Counted from the first letter of the stretch, positions 5,830-11,973 are shown. The stretch: 12,097 bases of DNA from CAYLMG01 sp964493425 (GCA_964493425.1 CAZBMW010000037.1:1-12097); one strand, 5' to 3'. Notes: generated from the letters alone by a model not told the origin. A program made the numbers and translations.

Positions 5830-7428
5830 TTGGTTGACGACTATAATGATGAACCTATGGCTGCTTCTCCCGCACCCGAGGACACCGGAGTAATTGCCGG
5901 TAGTATTTGGAAACAGGCACGCAGTTTTTTTGCCGCGATGTTTGTAAGCGTGTGGAATGGTTTTACCGAAATTATTCCGGCGTTTGTGGAGAATTTTTGG
6001 GAGGGGTTCGTCAACCTTTTCCGCAAAACGTTTGTGGCCAATTGGGATGAGATGCTGGCAGTTTGGGTGCAGGCCGGTATTATGACGCCTGAAACCGCTC
6101 AAGAGGTGAAACAGTACGAAAAATTGCCCTACCCCTTGGATTTGCTGTCGTACGTGTTCTTTTTTTGGAACACCGTTATGCGGTATAATGACCAATTACA
6201 ATACTACTCATCCGGTGATCTGCGCCACAGCCTGGCCACTCAATTTACTCCGGAAATACCTCAGCCGCAGGCTATTATCGGAGCGGCGTTCATCGCTCCG
6301 GAGAAGACCGGTGAAATAAGGCACAAACTTAAGGAGTCCGGGTTCAGCGATGAAATGATCGATCTGATGTTTCTGGCCAATTATCGGTTGTATGATGAGA
6401 TGACGATCCGTACGCTGTTCCTGCGCGGCGTACTTTCGGAAGACGAAATGTTTATGCGTATGCGCGAGCTCGGGTATACCGACACCCGCATAAAAGAAGT
6501 AATCAACAGCTGGGAAATCATTCCCGGCCCGCAGGATCTGCTCACGATGGTGGCTCATGAGGCGTTTGAGCCCGATTCAATTTCCCTCATGGGTCTGGAA
6601 GACGAATTTCCAGCCGAGCAGGTGCAATGGCTGAAAAAGCAGGGCGTGTCGGAGTTCTGGGCCCGAAAGTACTGGATCTCTCATTGGCAGCAGCCGTCGC
6701 TGCAAATGGGATTCGAGATGCTGCACCGGGGTGTTATTGGTTTTAAAGAACTGGATTTGCTGTTTCGGACGGTAGAAATTCCGCCCTATTGGCGGGACAA
6801 GCTGACCGCTGTTGCCTATCAACCTCTAACCCGCGTGGATTCACGCCGCATGCACGACCTGGGGGTGCTCTCGAATGATGAGCTGGTGAAAGTGTACATG
6901 GACCAGGGATACAATGAGGAAAACGCGGTTCGGATGGCGCGGTTTACCATCAAGTACAATGCGGAGAACGATAAAAAACTAACAAAGCAGATGGTCGTAA
7001 AAGCCTATATCGACGGGCTCATGAACCGCGCTGATGCTCTCAGCCTGCTGATCGATGCGGGGTATAAAAACGACCAGGCCGAATTTCAAGTCGTTTACGC
7101 CGAGTATGAGCAAACTGTCAAACTGCAGGAGCAGGCCGTTAAAAACGTGGGGGACCGGTTTAAGAACAACCTGATTACCAGCAATGACGCCCGTCAGCGG
7201 CTGGCTGCCATGAACCTGCCCGGGGCCCGCATTGATGTGTTGATGGACACCTGGCAGATTGATGTGTTTGAAGACATGAAGGTGCCGAGTAAAAGTGACC
7301 TGGACAAATTCTACCGCAACAAAATCATCACCAAAGATGACTACCGGCTGGAAATGCAGCGGCTTGGATACGGCAGCCACTACATCGACTGGTACGAAAA
7401 ACTGGTGGGAATGAAAAAAGCCGGTTAA
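5830..7428 (+). CDS. 532-residue helical-repeat virion protein candidate
   Basis: I chose the TTG at 5830 because AGGAGG (5818-5823) ends six bases before it; an in-frame TTG at 5803 has no such site and lies inside the previous gene. The N-terminus (about 22-70) is rich in Phe/Trp and amphipathic (FFAAMFVSVWNGFTEIIPAF). From about residue 150 to the end there are about eight helical-hairpin repeats of the type G-[VLI]-[ILM]-[ST]-x-D-E, then a helix, then L-x-x-x-G-[YF]. The second glycine (or its equivalent) falls at 171, 215, 272, 316, 360, 411, 462 and 513, and the last four units are exactly 51 residues apart. Such an array would form an extended rod or solenoid. A structural, tube-like or spoke-like role is inferred. 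No enzyme motif is seen. Confidence 0.7.
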   Translation: MVDDYNDEPMAASPAPEDTGVIAGSIWKQARSFFAAMFVSVWNGFTEIIPAFVENFWEGFVNLFRKTFVANWDEMLAVWVQAGIMTPETAQEVKQYEKLPYPLDLLSYVFFFWNTVMRYNDQLQYYSSGDLRHSLATQFTPEIPQPQAIIGAAFIAPEKTGEIRHKLKESGFSDEMIDLMFLANYRLYDEMTIRTLFLRGVLSEDEMFMRMRELGYTDTRIKEVINSWEIIPGPQDLLTMVAHEAFEPDSISLMGLEDEFPAEQVQWLKKQGVSEFWARKYWISHWQQPSLQMGFEMLHRGVIGFKELDLLFRTVEIPPYWRDKLTAVAYQPLTRVDSRRMHDLGVLSNDELVKVYMDQGYNEENAVRMARFTIKYNAENDKKLTKQMVVKAYIDGLMNRADALSLLIDAGYKNDQAEFQVVYAEYEQTVKLQEQAVKNVGDRFKNNLITSNDARQRLAAMNLPGARIDVLMDTWQIDVFEDMKVPSKSDLDKFYRNKIITKDDYRLEMQRLGYGSHYIDWYEKLVGMKKAG

Positions 7429-7442
7429 ACATAGGAGTAAAA

Positions 7443-7586
7443 ATGATGGCAGTAAAAATAAATCCAAAAGACATGATAAAAAAAGTGGTCAACGCGCTGC
7501 AGAAAACTCAACCGATCGATCAAGCCTCAATCCAAAAAATGAAAGAAGCCGCCCGGGCCGCCAAATCCCAGACTAAAACTCGTTGA
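7443..7586 (+). CDS. 47-residue basic protein, last gene of the virion block
   Basis: TAGGAG precedes two adjacent ATG codons (7443 and 7446); the second has the better spacing and would give a 46-residue product. The sequence is lysine/glutamine-rich and helical (PKDMIKKVVNALQKTQP, QKMKEAARAAKSQTKTR). It has a strong positive charge and no hydrophobic segment. It could be a small virion DNA-binding or packaging-related protein, but nothing specific is recognised. The last 14 bases overlap the 3' end of the polymerase gene on the other strand. Confidence 0.55.
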   Translation: MMAVKINPKDMIKKVVNALQKTQPIDQASIQKMKEAARAAKSQTKTR

Positions 7587-9375
7587 GCCGCTGCGGCAGA
7601 ATCTTTCCTTTTTCAGTGACAATTCCCTTTGTGTATCTGGTCTGGAGTATTTTTATCACCTCTTCGGTGTAGTAGAAGCGGGTGATTTGTTTGTTCAGAT
7701 GGGAAGCCTGCTTGGGAAATGTAGTATAGCGGTATTTATGCGGCCCCAATTTTTCAGCATTAAGGGGGACTCCTTTTATTTTTGCACGCTTTTCAGTAGT
7801 GTAGTATTTCGGAGCGTACAAGTGTAGTTTTTTGGTTATCCCTTCAACTTTCAAGGCCCCCAGGCGATGGGGATCAATATCCATTTTCTCCGGGGCGTAA
7901 TCCCGCTGCCTGAGTTTGATGCTGTCGGTGTCGCAGTACAACACCTTTGTCCGCCCGGCCTGCCGCATTAACTCCCACAGCCGGAAACGGGCATGTTCGG
8001 TAACGTGCGCCGCGATGGCCACCATGGAGTTTTTGGCCGGCTCTTCACCATAAATTAAAAAACGCTTGTTCATCAGTTTAGTTACGACTTCGGTTTTACC
8101 GGACAGCATGTCGTAGATTTCCTCCCGGAAGTAGCCATCAAACGTGATGTCTTCTTCTTCTTCGATGCACGGTGTTTTCTGGGCGAATTTACCGTACAGG
8201 TGATTTAAAAAATCCTTTGTGATCTGCAGCATCGCGGTGTTGCCGGTTTTGCTGTAATGGGTCTTGAGTTTTGAAAAATAATCGACATACGGGATAAAAA
8301 TACTATCCCGCTCATAGCTGGTGAGCTCATCAACCCGGAGTAGATGGCCGTGACTTAAAGCGTACGCCAAGCCTGGCGTGCAGAGGTGTGCGGTGAACCG
8401 CCCTACCGGGAATACCAGTTTGTGCCCCCGCAGCACCCCATAGGCCGGCTCGTCGGTGTCCAGTCCAACCCTGGCCACCACGCAGTATTTCTTGAGCAGA
8501 TTCCGCAGCCGGTCGACACTGCAGTTTTTTTCGTATGCCATCAACCGTATCGGGTAAGGGTGGGTTCGCATAACGTAGGAATACATGCTGTTCACATCCA
8601 AGTGCACGAACGGCCCGCGTTTTATTTCACCGATTTCAAAACACTCCACCCGACCCCCAAAATAGGCTCGGCGCTCGAATGCGCTGAGGTCCTCATCACG
8701 ATGAGTGTAAATTTTATTGTCCATAAACCGGTGCCGGTATGCGGTAAACGCCTGGCCGGAGCGGCTGGCGGCGAATTTTCCCAGATCGTGCTTGTTGATG
8801 AACGTAAAATATTTCTCCATCGTTTTAACCACAATCTCGGTATCTCGCCGGCAGTATTTTTTAAGGTCGCGCCTGGTGGCGGCAGCAAAATCCACCTCCA
8901 GTTTTTCTTGGCCGATGATGCTGCCTAATTTTTTGAGGGAGTAGGGAAAGTAGTTGGTAGTGGACAAACATTTGATGCTGCGGCGCCCTTTGCGGATTGT
9001 CAGGATATACGTCAAGCCCTTATCATATAAAAATTGCAGCACCCATCCCCAGCGGGTGAAATGGTAGAAAAAATCGCTGCACTGTAGATCGAAAAAAATA
9101 TTATGGGCGAATATATACAGGACGGTTTTTTCCTGAGCCAGGCCCTCGGCATACCGCCACAGAGACTCCGCGTTCTGCCAGTAATGCCATTTCTCCGTGT
9201 CCACCCCGCGCTCGCTGCGGATTCTCCGGTAACACGTCCAGGCCATTTGCATGCGATGCTGCAGCACTTTTTTTACTGAAAGGGTTTTAGTCTCGGTGTC
9301 CAGGAACAACATGCGGGTGGGCCGATACAAGGCATGATTTCGCCGGATTAAATGCTGCGGATAATCGGTAATCAA
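7573..9375 (-). CDS. Protein-primed family B DNA polymerase
   Basis: This 600-residue enzyme replicates the genome. Proofreading motifs are Exo I FLDTET (D26, E28), Exo II HNIFFD (N92, D96) and Exo III YCRRD (Y174, D178). YFGGR (238-242) is the YxGG motif that links the two domains. Polymerase motifs are A DVNSMYS (D260), B KDFLNHLYGK (K387, Y394, G395), C YCDTDS (D482, D484) and KxY (K523, Y525), followed by KGVP. About 125 residues separate A from B and 85 separate B from C. That leaves room for the TPR1 and TPR2 insertions of protein-primed enzymes, and the total length matches phi29/PRD1-type enzymes. Motif A has SMYS rather than the usual SLYP. Start: TTG overlapping the preceding stop (TTGA), with AGGGA eight bases upstream; M22 is an alternative start. 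All catalytic residues are present, so it is probably active. Confidence 0.93.
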   Translation of the reverse strand: MITDYPQHLIRRNHALYRPTRMLFLDTETKTLSVKKVLQHRMQMAWTCYRRIRSERGVDTEKWHYWQNAESLWRYAEGLAQEKTVLYIFAHNIFFDLQCSDFFYHFTRWGWVLQFLYDKGLTYILTIRKGRRSIKCLSTTNYFPYSLKKLGSIIGQEKLEVDFAAATRRDLKKYCRRDTEIVVKTMEKYFTFINKHDLGKFAASRSGQAFTAYRHRFMDNKIYTHRDEDLSAFERRAYFGGRVECFEIGEIKRGPFVHLDVNSMYSYVMRTHPYPIRLMAYEKNCSVDRLRNLLKKYCVVARVGLDTDEPAYGVLRGHKLVFPVGRFTAHLCTPGLAYALSHGHLLRVDELTSYERDSIFIPYVDYFSKLKTHYSKTGNTAMLQITKDFLNHLYGKFAQKTPCIEEEEDITFDGYFREEIYDMLSGKTEVVTKLMNKRFLIYGEEPAKNSMVAIAAHVTEHARFRLWELMRQAGRTKVLYCDTDSIKLRQRDYAPEKMDIDPHRLGALKVEGITKKLHLYAPKYYTTEKRAKIKGVPLNAEKLGPHKYRYTTFPKQASHLNKQITRFYYTEEVIKILQTRYTKGIVTEKGKILPQRLNEF

Positions 9376-9851
9376 TATCCCATTCCCTGATTATGCTGCA
9401 CATCAATCCATTCGAAGTCCAGCAACTGCCAGTCCGACCGGTAATCCGCCTGCTGGCGCTGGAAATCATACTGCGCTATCCAATTGTCTTTAGGTCGCAG
9501 CGTGTCGTCGTACCAGGATATATTTTTTGTGATCGGCTGCGCCGTCTCGATGTCCATATATGTCGCTTTTCCGATCACCCGGTATTTATACGGTCTCCGT
9601 AAATCTATTTCGGTCATCATCGCCCGGTCAGGCATTTTCGCGCCGCCTAATTGTTTCAGCGCCCCCCGATTTTTACGCATACCGGTGAACTCGCGGATAT
9701 CATCCAGCATGGTCTGACGCCGATACAGGCCAGGTCCGATGTTAATTTTCAGCTGATTGATGATCTGGACCGTATTCCAGCCGCGAGCCACAAATTCCGG
9801 CATCAGAGCTCGGGCCCAAGCTCGGACTTCCCCCAAGGGTGTCGCCAGCAT
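9372..9851 (-). CDS. 159-residue protein directly before the polymerase; terminal-protein candidate by position
   Basis: The gene lies two bases after the 73-residue gene and overlaps the polymerase start by four bases, so translation is coupled. The N-terminal half is helical and basic; residues 20-56 (FVARGWNTVQIINQL, then RRQTMLDDIREF) could be a helix-turn-helix. The C-terminal half has predicted strands (YKYRVIGKATYMD) and many aromatic residues, with tyrosines at 98, 114, 128, 137 and 159. Protein-primed viruses such as phi29 and PRD1 usually carry the terminal protein gene immediately before the polymerase gene, which makes this the best candidate primer protein. It is shorter than known terminal proteins (about 230-270 residues) and I see no family signature, so a DNA-binding replication factor is equally possible. 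Confidence 0.7.
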   Translation of the reverse strand: MLATPLGEVRAWARALMPEFVARGWNTVQIINQLKINIGPGLYRRQTMLDDIREFTGMRKNRGALKQLGGAKMPDRAMMTEIDLRRPYKYRVIGKATYMDIETAQPITKNISWYDDTLRPKDNWIAQYDFQRQQADYRSDWQLLDFEWIDVQHNQGMGY

Positions 9852-9853
9852 GG

Positions 9854-10075
9854 CTACGCCCCGGGAGTGGTGTGCCGCTGAATGTAGCGGTCGCGGAAAT
9901 TAATCAGATTTTTCTGCAGGTACTCGGCGGCGCTCACCAGGGCCGCAATTATCGGACGGTTAAAAAACGTAGCAAATTCCGGAGAATAATACAGCGTATC
10001 CAGATATTTTTTGAGTTCAACCATCCGGTCGATGTGGTTGGATAAATCATCAACGACTTTAGGATCTACTGCCAT
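9854..10075 (-). CDS. 73-residue helical protein of the replication operon
   Basis: I chose the ATG at 10075 because AGGAGG (10083-10088) ends seven bases before it; the longer reading from further upstream runs through the terminator hairpin and has no ribosome binding site. The protein is predicted all-helical, with PKVVDDLSNHIDRMVELKKYL, then FFNRPIIAALVSAAEYLQKNL and a basic tail (RDRYIQRHTTPGA). The middle helix is only moderately hydrophobic. It is the first gene behind the internal promoter and precedes the terminal-protein candidate and polymerase, so a role in replication (accessory or DNA-binding) is likely, but no family is recognised. Confidence 0.65.
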   Translation of the reverse strand: MAVDPKVVDDLSNHIDRMVELKKYLDTLYYSPEFATFFNRPIIAALVSAAEYLQKNLINFRDRYIQRHTTPGA

Positions 10076-10103
10076 CGGGAAGCCTCCTGAAGTTTTGGAG
10101 TGG

Positions 10104-10137
10104 AAAAAAAACGCGGTGTGATGCATTCACACCGCGT
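10104..10137 (-). terminator. Strong intrinsic terminator overlapping a promoter start
   Basis: On the minus strand ACGCGGTGTGA pairs perfectly with TCACACCGCGT (11 pairs, 5-base loop), followed by a run of eight T (counting the last stem base). It lies 52 bases after the stop of the M15 peptidase gene and should end that transcript. The -10 box of the promoter for the downstream genes touches the upstream edge of the hairpin. Confidence 0.8.
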
Positions 10138-10139
10138 CT

Positions 10140-10167
10140 ATTTTAACACCCCGCTGCCGGTTGTCAA
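10140..10167 (-). promoter_or_regulatory. Promoter of the polymerase gene group
   Basis: On the minus strand: -35 TTGACA (10167-10162), a 16-base spacer, then -10 TAAAAT (10145-10140) with a TG-N extension (TGT at 10148-10146). It starts 22 bases past the M15 stop codon. The expected start of transcription (about 10133) lies inside the first arm of the terminator hairpin, so the new transcript would lack the first bases of that arm and form a weaker hairpin. Confidence 0.6.
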
Positions 10168-10188
10168 TAAGGCAAAATTCGTGCCAGT

Positions 10189-10593
10189 TTAATTTTCATA
10201 CACTCCCTGGTGTTTTTCGGGTGCAGCCGTAGAAACACCCTCCAACCACATAACCCAATTGTCTCTTGAACTGCTTATATCTAAATGCACGTGATGGGGC
10301 CCGATGCCAATCCGGATAAAGCCGGCACACAGCGCGGAATCCAGTATGACAAATAAAGCTCTACTGTCAGTATACGCGATATCGGCGGCCAGACCATCAA
10401 CGTGCGGGCCAAAAGACCTGCCTGACACCTCCCACTCGTGTTTAGGACAGCGATAGCCGGATGTGATCACGAATGGAATTCCGGCGATCAGCCGGGTCGC
10501 GGTCAGCCGGGTCAGCAAATTATTGCTGACCTGATTTTGGCCGCAGCCGCATTTACACGTAAACTCCTCATCACTGAACGGTACTGTAATCAT
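10189..10593 (-). CDS. M15-type zinc D,D-peptidase (lysin candidate)
   Basis: This 134-residue protein cuts peptidoglycan cross-links by family assignment. It contains ITSGYRCPKHE (43-53), SFGPHVDGLAADI (60-72) and HHVHLD (100-105). The zinc ligands should be H64, D71 and H103. The N-terminal FTCKCGCG (11-18) is typical of the short M15A (Peptidase_M15_3) group. There is no signal peptide and no separate wall-binding domain, so as an endolysin it would need a holin; small membrane proteins in this window are candidates. I chose the ATG at 10593, five bases after GGAGG; an in-frame GTG at 10599 falls inside that site. Unusually, it is grouped with the replication genes rather than the virion genes, between two terminators. 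A virion entry enzyme is an alternative. Confidence 0.9.
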   Translation of the reverse strand: MITVPFSDEEFTCKCGCGQNQVSNNLLTRLTATRLIAGIPFVITSGYRCPKHEWEVSGRSFGPHVDGLAADIAYTDSRALFVILDSALCAGFIRIGIGPHHVHLDISSSRDNWVMWLEGVSTAAPEKHQGVYEN

Positions 10594-10606
10594 ACTCACC
10601 TCCTGT

Positions 10607-10645
10607 AAAAAACCCGCCCGACGCGCCAGCAGCTCATCAGGCGGG
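10607..10645 (-). terminator. Intrinsic terminator before the M15 gene
   Basis: On the minus strand CCCGCCTGATG (10645-10635) pairs with CGTCGGGCGGG (10623-10613), 11 pairs with two G-U, followed by six T (10612-10607). It lies between the 67-residue gene and the M15 ribosome binding site, which begins right after the T run. It should reduce transcription into the peptidase gene and so limit or delay its expression. Confidence 0.65.
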
Positions 10646-10655
10646 GGTTAATTGT

Positions 10656-10859
10656 TTAAAGCCCGTCACGAAACTGTGTCATAACAACCATTAATTCCAT
10701 GATCAGCTCTACCAGTCGCGGCAAGTAGCGCTCAATATAGCCGCTCCGGCCTTCCTGCAGCTCATCCAGATATTTAAGATGCCCGAGGGCTCGGTCAATA
10801 TCCGCGTAAGCTTTTTCGGCCTGAAAACGAATTTTATTCCGGGTGGACCGAGTAGTCAT
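10656..10859 (-). CDS. 67-residue basic helical protein
   Basis: I chose the ATG at 10859 because AAAGGGGG stands about seven bases upstream; an in-frame GTG at 10865 is too close to that site. The N-terminus is basic (TTRSTRNKIRFQAEK). The rest is two amphipathic helices (AYADIDRALGHLKYLDEL and RYLPRLVELIMELMVVMTQF). No cysteine or known motif is seen. The position after the SSB-like gene suggests a replication or regulatory accessory, but this is a guess. The last gene before the intrinsic terminator at 10607-10645. Confidence 0.6.
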   Translation of the reverse strand: MTTRSTRNKIRFQAEKAYADIDRALGHLKYLDELQEGRSGYIERYLPRLVELIMELMVVMTQFRDGL

Positions 10860-10895
10860 ATTCACACCCCCTTTCCTGCTGCCTAATTTCTAAGC

Positions 10896-11345
10896 CTACC
10901 ACGGAATGTCCTCCGGACCGCCGACCGACGCCTCCTGCTCGGTCACCACGCGCACGATCTTAAATCGGTTGACTTTCCGGCCCCCGGCAATTTTCTCCTG
11001 GCCCTCGAACACAACACTGTAGACTGACCCGATGGTCATCAGCTGGCCGGCGTCACCGTCCGTGGCGGCGCCGAATGCGCATTTTACCAGGCCGTCATCA
11101 GTCTCGAACATGTACTGGCTGTAAGGCTTGCCGCCCAGTTTTCCCGCAACCTCGTTGCGGGCTTTGAGCAGGCCTACAAAGCCGTCACCGCGCTGCTTAA
11201 ACTCGAAATACTGCGCGGTCAGCTCTTTGGTGCGGCCGCTCTCCTGGGCCGCTTCGTACATAGCCTGATAGGAGCCGACCGGGCGAGCCGCCTCCGGAGT
11301 TGGGGTTGGTGATGCGTCAGTTGCCTGTTTTTGTTTTACTGCCAT
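10896..11345 (-). CDS. Single-stranded DNA-binding-like OB protein
   Basis: This 149-residue protein would coat single strands exposed during strand-displacement replication. GAGGAGG stands eight bases before the ATG. After a Pro/Thr-rich N-terminus (about 1-24), residues 42-135 show alternating strands that fit one OB fold (AQYFEFKQRGDGFVGLL, YSQYMFETDDGLVKCAF, SVYSVVFEG, KVNRFKIVRVV). The extreme C-terminus is acidic and ends PEDIPW. This is very like the DDDIPF tip of bacterial SSB proteins, used to recruit partner enzymes. Family membership is inferred from this layout and tip, not from a full alignment; another OB-fold protein is possible. Confidence 0.6.
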   Translation of the reverse strand: MAVKQKQATDASPTPTPEAARPVGSYQAMYEAAQESGRTKELTAQYFEFKQRGDGFVGLLKARNEVAGKLGGKPYSQYMFETDDGLVKCAFGAATDGDAGQLMTIGSVYSVVFEGQEKIAGGRKVNRFKIVRVVTEQEASVGGPEDIPW

Positions 11346-11365
11346 TTTTACTACCTCCTCTTGTT

Positions 11366-11473
11366 TTAGGGTTGAACAGCAATGCCCAGAGCCGCCATAA
11401 ACAGCACGAACACCACAATAATCAGCAGCGCCCAGGCTCCAGGGGTCCCAGTTGCGTCGGTAATTTTACACAT
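11366..11473 (-). CDS. 35-residue single-pass membrane protein
   Basis: This short gene sits between the zinc ribbon and SSB-like genes. AAGGAG stands ten bases before the ATG and the start lies two bases after the preceding stop. After a polar start (MCKITDATGTP), residues 13-33 form one membrane helix (AWALLIIVVFVLFMAALGIAV). Such small proteins can be holin-like, pinholin-like or membrane anchors for phage replication. The tight spacing and ribosome binding site argue that it is a real gene; the function is unknown. Confidence 0.6.
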   Translation of the reverse strand: MCKITDATGTPGAWALLIIVVFVLFMAALGIAVQP

Positions 11474-11475
11474 CA

Positions 11476-11661
11476 CTACTTTTCTCCTTCCTGTCTGCGG
11501 CGGATAATCCGAGGGTTACCCGCCCGGGTTAAATAAAACACCGCCGGGCATCGCTTGCAGGCATAGGTATTCGATTTTCGGCGGTAGTACGTCTGCTGAC
11601 TGCCGCAGCTGGGGCATGTCTCGAACAACGACAGTTGAACTGGCGGTTTTTTACGACTCAT
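11476..11661 (-). CDS. Small zinc-ribbon protein
   Basis: This 61-residue protein has two cysteine pairs, CPSC (16-19) and CKRC (35-38), the four ligands of a zinc ribbon, with a basic strand between them (YYRRKSNTY). Its tail is basic (RAGNPRIIRRRQEGEK). AGGAGG stands five bases before the ATG, which begins one base after the preceding stop. Zinc ribbons of this size bind DNA, RNA or protein partners such as RNA polymerase. The basic character favours nucleic acid binding, so it is a possible early regulator. The exact role is not known. Confidence 0.75.
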   Translation of the reverse strand: MSRKKPPVQLSLFETCPSCGSQQTYYRRKSNTYACKRCPAVFYLTRAGNPRIIRRRQEGEK

Positions 11662-11662
11662 G

Positions 11663-11896
11663 TCATCCTCCTGTCTTTTTTTTATCAGCCGTGTCTATCG
11701 CTTCTTTGATGCGCTGCCGGCAGTTGGGGCACATCCTGATAAACTCGAACATCGCGTTCAGATATGACCGGAGCGCCTCACCGCGCACCTGCAGCCGCAC
11801 GATATCTTCGGGATCGCCGGTCGTTACTGCGCTCATGCTTTCACTCATGAGCTGTGCCAAGGGATAAGTGCAGTTTTGGATATTTAAAATACTCAA
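11663..11896 (-). CDS. 77-residue protein, early operon
   Basis: I chose the TTG at 11896, eight bases after AAAGGAGG; an in-frame GTG at 11905 is part of that ribosome binding site. The protein begins MSILNIQNCTYPLAQL and has a helical middle (EDIVRLQVRGEALRSYLNAMFEFI). It ends with MCPNCRQRIKEAIDTADKKK, a single CPNC pair with a basic helical tail. One cysteine pair is not enough for a zinc ribbon on its own, although a dimer or the N-terminal cysteine could help. No family is recognised. It heads the leftward operon, where early regulators often sit. Confidence 0.6.
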   Translation of the reverse strand: MSILNIQNCTYPLAQLMSESMSAVTTGDPEDIVRLQVRGEALRSYLNAMFEFIRMCPNCRQRIKEAIDTADKKKTGG

Positions 11897-11930
11897 TTTC
11901 TTCACCTCCTTTACAATATAATAATTCCAT
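11841..11930 (-). CDS. Possible 29-residue leader ORF overlapping the next gene
   Basis: AGGAGG (11938-11943) ends seven bases before an ATG at 11930, about 37 bases after the predicted transcript start. The ORF encodes MELLYCKGGEEIEYFKYPKL and nine further residues. It contains the ribosome binding site of the 77-residue gene within its own codons and stops 55 bases inside that gene in another frame. Ribosomes reading it would cross the next start site, so it could couple or limit that gene's translation. The good ribosome binding site is the only support; the peptide itself resembles nothing known. Confidence 0.35.
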   Translation of the reverse strand: MELLYCKGGEEIEYFKYPKLHLSLGTAHE

Positions 11931-11973
11931 TAGGACGCCTCCTGTGTTTTGGTTTTTGAGGCATCCAGACGAC

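Noticed and set aside
7584..7615. Small GCCG/CGGC hairpin followed by T-rich DNA as a terminator for the virion operon
   Set aside because: The stem has only four pairs and the T run is interrupted and distant, too weak to call.
8386..8928. 180-codon plus-strand ORF inside the polymerase gene
   Set aside because: It is antisense to conserved polymerase motifs, has no convincing ribosome binding site and shows no domain. It is a reading-frame shadow.
10076..10126. N-terminal extension of the 73-residue protein
   Set aside because: It would translate the T run after the terminator hairpin and has no ribosome binding site, while the ATG at 10075 has a perfect one.
10104..10137. Packaging RNA (phi29 pRNA-like) encoded at the hairpin
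   Set aside because: The possible transcript is only about 30-35 bases with a single stem, far shorter and simpler than pRNA, and no matching packaging ATPase is present.
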